Source: Zygnema cylindricum
Lineage: Eukaryota; Streptophyta; Zygnematophyceae; Zygnematales; Zygnemataceae
NCBI GenBank assembly: GCA_037447655.1
Contig: JBBHKE010000905.1
Coordinates: forward strand, 62,001-126,000
Direction of reading: 5' to 3'
DNA length: 64,000 bases
The notes beneath the pieces were generated by a model. It saw only the letters and a program-made list of their open reading frames with translations, did not search any database and was not told where the DNA came from. Made by a program: the position numbers and the translations under genes. Each line of letters starts with the position of its first letter. Position 1 is the first letter of the stretch. Shown here piece by piece: positions 54,876 through 64,000 of this stretch.

Positions 54876-55528
54876 CTTGCACAGTTTTTTGGGTTGGGGG
54901 AACCTTTCATTCTAAATCTGCGATGTAGCTCGTATTGGGGCATCCCTCCCCATCTCTCTAAATTGGGTTTTATATCTACGGCAAGGCACATGGCACCCAA
55001 TGTCTACGGGGAAGTTGGTGTCTTATTGCTTCAATGTTTGCCTCGAATTTATTTACTGGGTATATTTCTGTCCTTGCTCCCATTGACTCTCAATCCCTCA
55101 AGTTTCGGGCGTTCGTTTCCTTATCTCTCAGTCTCTTTTGGAGCCAGCTTGTTGTATCTCTCCCGCCGCTTCAACAGATATTTGAGGGAATGGATAACAA
55201 TTCTCCCATTCACTGTACAGTAAATCAGTACAGTATATTCCCATTTCGGGCTTCCATTCATAGTTTCTCTGGTAGCAATGGTAACCATTCATGTCTTACA
55301 ACAGTACCCATTCATTCTCTTAAGGCATACTTGATTCACTGGCATTTACTTTCTTTCTTTAATAGGAAATTCTCGTCCAAACCAAAAATCAAGAAAGTTC
55401 CCAAGTGAATTTAACTATACCAGAAGTTTAGTTACGCCTTATCCATAAAGGACAGATTGCCACTACATATACATACTGACCAGCTTTATACTTCATTACA
55501 TAATGTTCATTTCCAGCATTCAAAACTA
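54874..55528. other. Intergenic DNA, no gene seen
   Basis: Open frames of about 110-120 codons overlap here in different plus frames but show no recognisable domain. Confidence 0.3.
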
Positions 55529-55752
55529 CACCATTCATCACTAGAAGTGTAAGGGTTTTTTTGCCACTTAAACCATCTTTTCTCTGTGCACACTTGTCCA
55601 ATTTTCAATTGGAGATCATCACTCGGAAGGTGAGAATTTTGTCTTCTTTGAGAATTCTTTTAACCGTAACCATCAGTGAACGATGCACTAAGTGAGTGAG
55701 GAGAAAATTGTTAAATGGCGGAAAAAACATTAAGGTTAATAGCGATACAGTG
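55529..55752. mobile_element. TA-flanked MITE, 224 bp, second subtype
   Basis: CACCATTCATCACTAGAAGT at the left and AATAGCGATACAGTG at the right are diverged inverted ends with TA outside both. The interior TTGTCCAATTTTCA and ATCATCACTCG match the element at 61143-61368. Confidence 0.65.
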
Positions 55753-56556
55753 TACTTCAGAAATGAACGAATATATCTTCAAACTGACAACCATTCAAAA
55801 AGAGTACAAAAAGCTCCTGTTATAGAAATGTTTATTATGTTTGTTTTCGCTATCAATGTTGGATTATAAGATTTTCCTCAAGAAAATACAACAGATTCGA
55901 CAACTCAGAGGATAGAAAAGCAACAAACAATTAACTTGCGAGCATTCACCACAAGTTACTTGGGCACAATAACATAATAAACAACAAACTGAATAAATAA
56001 TGAAAACGGTTCATACAAGGTACTTGCTGTGAGAAAAAAAAAACAAAAAAAACCTATCCGATAACTTAGAATTTATGGACTGAGAACTTCGATTCTCAAC
56101 CTCACAAATTAGACTTCACAGTTGGAAATAAACTGCACGAATTGAAAATAAACTGCATAATTATATAACATCCCTCCACCATTTCCCATCACACAAGCCT
56201 ATTCTCTCACTGATTGAAACCCCAAAAGTTGTGAGTTTATATTGAACTGGGAATAATAAATAAGAATTGGTAAACTGCTGACACATATCAGTGTCCACAA
56301 AATGAAAAGAATAAAAAAAACTGCCCGAGATCCTTATTGACGATGAGGAACTGATGTAAACGATTGTGCTCGGACTTGAAACAACCGTTTTGTTGAACTG
56401 AATCCGCTCCAAGTCGGTTACAGTCCCAAATAACATTTTGAAGTTAACCAACAACAGTTCCGTTGAACTGAATCCATTCCAAGTCAATCAGTTCCAGTCC
56501 CAAATTATGTTTTGATTTGGACACACAGCCCGTCTTAGTACAAAAATGAAATATTT
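55753..56556 (-). other. 3' flank of the GH5 gene
   Basis: This probably holds the 3' untranslated region of the minus-strand GH5 gene. A 30-bp imperfect duplication (CCGTTTTGTTGAACTGAATC near 56385 and TTCCGTTGAACTGAATCCAT near 56457) is present. No gene is seen. Confidence 0.4.
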
Positions 56557-59500
56557 TTACTGCCCTGGAGATGGTCCAAAACCTGGATGTAGGACAGGCC
56601 TGATTAAGTCCATCTTCTTCTCCCACACATTCCACCAATCGTCTTTAAGAATACCACCGGTATCGCGAGAGTCAGGTCCCCAATTAAACCATGTATGAGA
56701 AAGTTTCATTTTTCGAATGTAGTCCCTAAACTTATATGCCCATATGAGTTCGCGAGGAGTGAGTTTACTAACCAATGTACAATCGAGGGCTGATCCCCAT
56801 TCACCAATCCACACAGGAGCAATGTTCTTTTCAACAATGTATCCCCAACGACGATGCCAATAACCTTCCAAATTTTTTGGAAATACCTTATTTTTATACC
56901 AAGGTTGGTCAAACACATTCGGACCGTAGTCATGGGCTGAATAGGCCAACTTGTTGGGATACTGCATTAGACAAAACCAGCCAATCAGAAGCATTCACAA
57001 GTTACTAAATCATTAAAGTTACTGGAACAGTGAAGAGAAAAGTTACTAAATTAATGAAAGAAGATATGGTGTGTAGCTAATTAACAAACCAGTGAAGTAA
57101 AATATGGTGTAAAGAAAAATTACTAAATCAATGAAGTAAGATGGTGTAAAAAAAAGTTACTAAATTAATGAAGCAAGACAGTGTAAGAAAAAATATTAAA
57201 CCAGTGAAGTAAACAGGGTGAAGAAAAAAAAATTAACCCAATGAAGTAAGATATAGTGGGGAGAAAAATGAACAAAAATCAATGAAGTAAGACATGGCAT
57301 GGAGCAGAGCAAAAGCAATGATTAACAGGATTCTACTAGCAGTATACAGCCATGCTTGGATAGTTACCTTGAGAGGAATGGGAGTTTTCTTGGTGTAATA
57401 CATGCAATTTCCACCCCACCACGCATTGTACCACATACCCTCCACAAATATGATGATGTTCTTGTTCACCTTTTGGATACGATCAGAAACTCTGAAATTC
57501 AGCCATAATCAAAGACCAATATTAGTTTAAAAGACCAGCAATTACAGGTGTGTTTTCCCATTAAAAAAGATCCCTTCATTCCGCTTCATTAGACACCAAA
57601 GTACTGTCCATTCAAAAACCAAATTCAAGTTACCTCTTAACTGCAGAACGCCAATTGTATGGCTCTCCCCCAGTTTTTTGCCATACAGGATGGTGTGGTA
57701 AATCTGTGTTGTTATGTATCTCATTAAATAAGTCCGCCTGAAAAACATTAAAACAATACTAAATATTAGTTACACTTCAACACACCTACAGAAAAACCAC
57801 ATAAACGTAGTAGTTCGAGAGCATAAAACTAGCATGCAACAGAAAGACACCATCTTCATAACAAAAACATCTAACTTCTGAATCGGCAACTTGCACCAAT
57901 TTAGGAGTCGGCAAAAATTAACTTGAACAAGCTGAAGGCTGAACCAATTAAGAAATATAATCTGAATTGAGGGGAAATTGTGGGATTAGAAGCATCATAA
58001 AAAACTGAATGTGATCTGACACAAAAGGTCCAAAAGTTGGAAGTACAGTCAATCTCACCCCAATTACAGTGGGGTTTTTGGCATATCGTTTTGCAAGCAT
58101 CTCCCAATTTTTTAGCCATACAGCTTCTGAATAGTTTCTGTCGAACCAAATACCCCATTCGGGATGGGACGTGAGGTAAAGCCGGTGATAATCAAGAATA
58201 ACCTTTACTTTGTACTGCGTACAAGCATCAATTACTTTGTCCATTACACCAAGAGAATTGAGACCCTGCACAAGAAGAAAAAAAAGTTGGTAAGACATCA
58301 GAAAGCATTCAAAAACAGCCAAACCCTCAATGAACTACGCCCAAACATGACATACAGGAAACAGAAACTCTACAAATTATCCTTTATCCAGATAGGCCGA
58401 AGAGAGTGACGCAGAAACAAGCATAGCTGACTAACTCAGCAGTTGAACTAGTATGATGGGCTTAGCTTTCAGTAAAAAATTGCATTAAACAAAAACAACT
58501 TGTTCAGAATTCTTTAGAGTTCTATCGCAAGAGTTCAACATCGCTTCACAATGTCTGAGTCAATGTTGGCAGGTCAGAAAGTAGCAACATTGTACGAAGT
58601 AATCATGTAAAAACATAGCAAACCATACCTGCAAGTCTGGGTTTATCCCATAATTGATGTTGGATGGATACTGATTACGACGAAGCGTTTGCCCAGCAAA
58701 AGCAAGACGTATCATATTGAAACCAAGGGATGATATCTGGCGAACCATGTCGCGATAATTGCGAGCATACAGGCCTCCAGGGGAACCGTCCACTTCCAAA
58801 CCACTCCATTGCACACCGCCAAACATAACCTGCAAAAAAAAAACATACCTGGGAAACAACGTGAGATACATCAACAGGCAAATGGATCGAGTTTAAACAT
58901 TTCCTAAGTAGCTTTCAAGAAATTGAAGTTATCTGAAGTGATCCATGACTTGAAATTCGTTCTTCACTTGGTATTGAGAAAAAGGGAGAGATGGTGTAGA
59001 TATGGGGGAAGGAGAGAGGAAGGAGAGGGACAGAGGGAGAGAAAGAGAGAGCAACTATATATTATACCTCATTCCCGTTACCATCATAGTACTTTGCGCC
59101 CTTCACAGACCACCAGCCATCGCCCCTCACTCCCTTCACACTTCTTCGTGTAGACTCACCAACGGCCTGCAGACAAAGAGACCATTTTCAAGTTTTTAAT
59201 CAGCAATTAACTGAGATATTATCACTTCTTGTAGAAAAGAAAAATTGTCATCAAACACCCCCACATCAGCAAAAAACCTGCAAATTCTTTACACGCAAAA
59301 GATAAAGCAAAAGAAGTTTGTGTCTTGAGAATTGAGTATCCTGAAAAACTTCAACACAAATAAAGATGGACAATGGGAGAGTAGGACAAATAGTTTCCAA
59401 ACTGAAATAGCAGTACACAGGCTAAGGTAGGTTTAACCACTCACCACTTCCAAGGTATTGTTCAATGTAACCTGATCTTCCATAGCTGCCAAATCTGCCA

Positions 59501-59957
59501 CATGTGAAAATACAAACCATAGTGAAGATTGGTCTCTAAAAATACTCGTATGCTCAGCAAACTGATGTCCAATGTCATCAAGCATACGTTATTAAATCCA
59601 AAAAGGTGAAAGTCGATTGCTGATAGAGCAGTCATTAACAGATTCTCAAAAAACTGACACTCGGCAAAGAATTATCATATGATATAAGCAGAGGGTAAAA
59701 AGATTCAAATATTCACTGGCTGTGGCATTTTCAACAGAAATCAAAATGGAAGGACAGGAGGAGAGAGAAAGCGATAGAAAGATATATGCTCTCGAAAAGT
59801 CCATTAGATAAAAGAGAAGTTCCTAACCAGGTGGAAGGTCATCGATGGTTGAAACCGAGTCTGTCAAAATATCCGCATCAGCCATTTGACTGAAGGAAAT
59901 GCAGACAGCAAAGACGACCAGCAAAGGTAGTAAAGCCATTTCTTTACAGCGATTCAT
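56557..59957 (-). CDS. Secreted glycoside hydrolase family 5 (endoglucanase-like), eight exons
   Basis: Exons, 5' to 3': 59828-59957, 59445-59494, 59068-59166, 58629-58829, 58059-58265, 57634-57737, 57368-57491 and 56557-56961. All borders are GT-AG with matching phases and give 439 residues. MALLPLLVVFAVCISFSQMADA is a signal peptide. DGWWSVKGAKYYDGNGNEV and MFGGVQWSGLEVDG are the family's opening strand. FNMIRLAF, VILDYHR, ADLFNEIHN (acid/base Glu), NIIIFVEGMWYN, LAYSAHDYGPNVFDQPWYKN and APVWIGEWGSA (nucleophile Glu) follow in GH5 order. By family the enzyme cuts beta-glucan chains outside the cell; the exact substrate is unknown. Both catalytic Glu are present and nothing is broken, so it looks functional. 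The exon-1 donor (GTTAGG) is weak. Confidence 0.92.
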
Positions 59958-61142
59958 TAGAACAAGAGCTTATAAAAACTCCAAAAGGAAACTCATACAC
60001 CTGAAAAACACAAAAGACAAGGGGAAATGTTAAATAGGCCTACAGCCAGAATTTGCAAACATCCAAAGACCATTAATGGAGTTTATACAAGACAAGATGA
60101 CATAGTCAGAAGGCCTCAGCAGTTAATGGATCTGACAGCTCGAGAAATCCTATAAATCGTTCTCTTTGCTTACTGAACAATAGAAAAATACCTAGACGGC
60201 TATTAGAATTAAAAATAGCAATTTAATTCTTTGTTTCCTGGATTACGTCATTCAAAAATGACCTTTTCTGTGAGCTTATATCAAGATACGGTCTAGTAAA
60301 CAACCAAAAAAAGGCATGCAGCAAAAGCTTAGCAATAAAAAAACCATCTTTTACTTCAAATACGTTAAAACGGTTGCAATAAGCTGTAGCATTTGCGAGG
60401 CACTCCAAACCGAAATACTTAAAAAACCTTACCAGCAGCTATTAAAGTTTTAGATTAAGAACTGCCACTTTACGTTGCTTAAAAAATTTCATTCAACAAT
60501 TACAAGGAAGCAAGAGAAGAAAAGTTGTGGCGGCCATATTATATTACCTACAGAGAGGCCTCGCCTGCAGAATATTCTCGCCTACTACTGTACTTGGTGT
60601 ATTTTTCAGCTACTGCTCCAATCGGATCCTCGCCTACTTTTGAAAGTGTAACAGGGTCAAATGCTGCAATAACTGCAATTGCTGCAATACTGAGAAGCTG
60701 CCTCCAGCCGGAGTTAAAGTACTGCAGTCGCGACAGGATTTCCTGAGAAACGCGGCGGCTCCGTACGAACGTACTAAAATTAGTACGGAACACAACAGCC
60801 ATTTGTCAATTGCAGGAGCGTCAAATGCCAGCTCTTTGTTTTTCATAAGATCTGAACAGCGGAAAATGCGGTAATGAGCGCCGGGCAGTTTCACTTTGGA
60901 AAGTACTTATTCGAATCTGTTTGGCTGGATTTTTCGGATGTTGAGGATTTGCTGAGTGTCACTTGTACTCTCCGAAGCGATATTCGTACATCCTAAAGTA
61001 TATACCGTACGGTACAGTACAACTCTGCATGGTTGCGGATTCTGAATCTGAAATAACGAAGTAATGGCAAAAGACGCCTCTTTTTTCGCAAGTTGGATTC
61101 AACCAGCCGGCAGTTGCCAATGTGGTGGATAAAGTATGACTA
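59958..61142 (-). promoter_or_regulatory. Upstream region of the GH5 gene
   Basis: This must contain the promoter and 5' untranslated region of the minus-strand GH5 gene. No clear TATA or other site could be supported. Open frames near 60525-60894 have no recognisable domain. Confidence 0.35.
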
Positions 61143-61368
61143 CAGTACACCGTCGATCGTATTTAGCGTGTATGTTTTTTTCGCCACTGAAAACATCTTA
61201 TCTCCGTACACATTTGTCCAATTTTCATTATAAGACCGCCATTCGTAAGCTGAGAATACAACCTTTCAATCGCAACCGTCAGATCCACAATCCGACATGT
61301 ATGTACGGAGAAAATATGTTTTAAGAGACAAAAAAGCATACACGCTAAATACGATCGACGGTGGACTG
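61143..61368. mobile_element. TA-flanked MITE, 226 bp, well-preserved ends
   Basis: CAGTACACCGTCGATCGTAT at the left and ATACGATCGACGGTGGACTG at the right are inverted over about 40 bp including TTTAGCGTGTATG, with TA outside both ends. CAGT-type ends with TA duplication fit Tc1/mariner or pogo elements. The interior is related to 55529-55752. Confidence 0.82.
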
Positions 61369-63333
61369 TAGCAACGACAGGATTTTAACTCGCGCTACAG
61401 TACAGGCCGGTAATACTCGCAATCGTACTAAAAACAGTACTGTTTGTACATTCTTTTGTACTTGTACCTGGTTACAAGTACGCCAGTGCCAGCGGACACG
61501 CCGAAAAAAAAAGTTGTACGAAAAGGTACGCTTTCAAGACACCTGTGAGGGGTGTCGACTCGGCCCCGTCAGAAATTATGCCCACCGACACGCGTGGAGA
61601 AACGCCAACCGGGTGCGAATACAAATTTTCGAATGAAATCGCCACGTGGCATCACGTCAGTACAGTATCATTCTATTGTTCGAGTTGGCGGCCCCTTGAC
61701 AGGCTAATAAATAATAACCGAACCTACTCTTTGGTGCGAAATTTGTTTTTTATCTGTGAAAATATCAGCTACAGTACTATGTACTGCGACCATTAGGACA
61801 GCAGGCAGCAGACTGCAGTGAAGGAAAAGTACGTAGTTAGAAATATAGTGCGGACCTGTTCGAAATAGCCTTTAGCACGAAATAAATACCGTAAGTCGGT
61901 TCGTTTCGCCCGTGAAGTCGTGAACGCTCAGTCCAAGTTAAAAAAACGCAATCCCAGAGGGAGGCGAGGTGGCACCATATCAAAATCTGCCCTCCCCACG
62001 AGCCTTAGCGTTTGTCTTCACGCGCGCCGTCAAAGATCCTGTTATCGGCCGTCGGTAACTTTTGCCGGGGTTGGATGGACGTCCCTCGAAACCAACGCCT
62101 AAAAGTTACACTTCGTACGGAAGTTCTTTGGAGCTGACAACTACAGTACAGTACAAATAGCAGTTTGGGACGTCCACGTGGCAATTTCGTACAGCTAACG
62201 CCAGGTAAACCGTACGTATGTTGCAGCGTACCAATGACCGTACAGGTTTGGACTAGCACTACAGAGCAGGACGCCGACATCGTACATCCACTATTCATAA
62301 ATAAAGATTCCCGCCATAAGTCCCACGTGTCCATTATCACTTTTGCTGCAGACCGTACATTTTCACCTCCGGATGAATGGCGGATAGGCTAGAGCCATTG
62401 GGATGAAAGCCTTTGCTTATACGTGGTCTATCTTTCAAATCAGCATGACAGCTGGATGCTAGGGTTTCAAAATGTGGCAGAAAGACTGGAGTACGAATTT
62501 TATGCTATGTTTTCTGGCAGGACAAACCGATAGACGCCGTATTGCAATAGGACAAAAATCCTGAAACGCGGGTACTCGTTCCAAGCCAGTTCTACCGGAG
62601 CTTTGATTTGATTTCCTGTCATTGATTATTTTTTTTCGTTGCGATTATTTTATGTTCAATTGCATAAAGGACTGCAAAAATAAAGTTCGACGTACTCTTT
62701 GCCGAACATCGCTGCAGGAGAACTGACAGCTTGTACTGTAGTCTTTCAATCGTTGACAAAAGTTGTCTTTTGGACAGCGTGGCGTTAAATTAATGGTACT
62801 AAATCGACATTGTAGCAACGACCCCTTTGTTAAGCCTGTCGTATTATATAAGGGTGCGTCTCCATGTACTAAAAACTTAGAGAATTTACTTTGTTTTTTA
62901 GCGCAGATCCGGCGGACCCGGATTTCGGGTGTCCCTATGTGTACCAAACGAAATTGTCACTTAGGCCTGACGATTGTATACGTCGACAATGCCCATGACG
63001 GCTGTCGACAGTGTACAATCTGTGATGACGCACGTTATTTTTTGTAACTGCTTGTGACGTCGTATGACTTTTCGTGACATTGTAGACGTACCGCCATCCA
63101 GCCTGTGCCGTTTCACGGTTGAAGAAGATGCACTTTGCCTTTGCGTCTCTTGTCCGCTCGACGTGAAATGGCATCGGATTTTCAGACCCCTGGCGAAATG
63201 TAACATGTGACAGCTGTCGGCAGTACCCGTAACAGCTGCATATGTTAGCAGTCCGGATTCACTGTTAAAGCAAACCATGTGTATCCCTGTGGGCTTTAGG
63301 CCCAGGCGGCCTAGACGCGATTTTTTGTTTCAT
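61369..63333. other. Intergenic DNA, no gene seen
   Basis: GC content is higher than elsewhere, and CGTACAGTAC-type words are frequent. Several open frames of 60-110 codons overlap on both strands; none shows a domain. Confidence 0.3.
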
Positions 63334-63343
63334 NNNNNNNNNN
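63334..63343. other. Assembly gap of ten N
   Basis: Ten N. Composition changes sharply from mixed sequence on the left to AT-rich on the right, so distance and linkage across it are uncertain. Confidence 0.99.
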
Positions 63344-64000
63344 CATATGCAGTTATGCAGGTAAAAAAAAAAAGACATTATCTCTAAATTTGTTCATTCA
63401 TCAAACCAAAGAAAATGCATTAGAATAAAAATTCTGACCCAATATATACCATTTTTTACTAAATTTACTAAAGGAAAAAAAAAATTTCCAAAAATTTTGA
63501 AATTTCTAGAAATTGGGTTTTTTTTTAGACATTTAGATGATTTTTTCTAAAATTGGGAACCCTTGTAGTATGAACTCACCATGCTAGAATCTCCTTTTTT
63601 TTTGTTTTTAAATCCAAAAAAAACTAAAAAAAACTATCAACATCTTCGACATATCCATAAAAAAATGTGAAATAAAACAGTAGTTAGTTTAAGAGCAAAA
63701 AAAAGAAATGGTTTTTTTTGTACCTGCATGATGTGAGGCATGGCTGATTCCCTTCTTTTTTCCTCTCTCTTTTTTTTTTTTAAATCCGTTCCTTAAACAA
63801 AATCATATCTTATCTTTTGGTAAAATATGTCACTTAGAACTAAGAAAACCTCTTCCTCTCTCAAAAAATACGACCGAAAATCTAATTTTCCGCACCGTCC
63901 TTAACCTATTTATATCGCTTTCGAAAAAGATACTCAGGTTTTCTAAGGAAGAGGGAGGGAGAGAGATAGGCAAAAGGAGAGAGAGAGGGTGAGGGAGAGA
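63344..64000. other. AT-rich DNA ending in a GA repeat
   Basis: Homopolymer-rich AT sequence, then GGGAGAGAGA at 63945-64000. No gene is seen. Confidence 0.35.

Overview
The window reads as nuclear DNA of a green-lineage eukaryote. Three spliced host genes (EMC10, a thylakoid-targeted glutathione peroxidase and a secreted GH5 glycosidase) have small exons and AT-rich introns with standard GT-AG sites. They are embedded in dense transposon debris. A streptophyte alga such as a member of the Characeae would fit; that is inference from gene content and style, not a species call. There is no bacterial-type operon, rRNA, CRISPR array or convincing intact tRNA gene.

Positions 1-17000 are nested retrotransposons. 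A decayed minus-strand Ty1/copia element (LTRs at 1-46 and 4145-5172) abuts a plus-strand Ty3/gypsy pol (5173-11475). That pol carries a cytosine-C5 methyltransferase-like domain before reverse transcriptase and a PHD finger after integrase. Two solo LTRs of the copia family interrupt it: 5549-6433 in the methyltransferase and 9367-10545 in the integrase catalytic core. A third solo LTR lies at 12545-13548. All three have target-site duplications, and the gypsy reading resumes across the two inserted in it. A second copia fragment on the plus strand occupies about 13554-16410 and has a 319-bp tandem duplication at its gag start.

Positions 17000-28500 are DNA transposons: a spliced pogo/jerky-like DDE transposase pseudogene interrupted by a hAT-type MITE, a hAT transposase (23059-24390), a 906-bp TIR element with an internal minisatellite, short tandem and segmental duplications, and TA-flanked MITEs.

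Positions 28867-39846 hold EMC10 on the plus strand in eight exons. Positions 42384-49380 hold the glutathione peroxidase-like gene on the minus strand, convergent with EMC10. It has a twin-arginine lumenal presequence and several microexons; the exon with the catalytic cysteine could not be placed. Positions 56557-59957 hold the GH5 gene on the minus strand in eight exons with a signal peptide. The introns and spacers contain one TA-flanked MITE family again and again, once inside the EMC10 intron-2 5' splice site. Assembly gaps lie at 42559-42568 and 63334-63343; the first sits beside a copy of the EMC10 3' end and may mark a join error.
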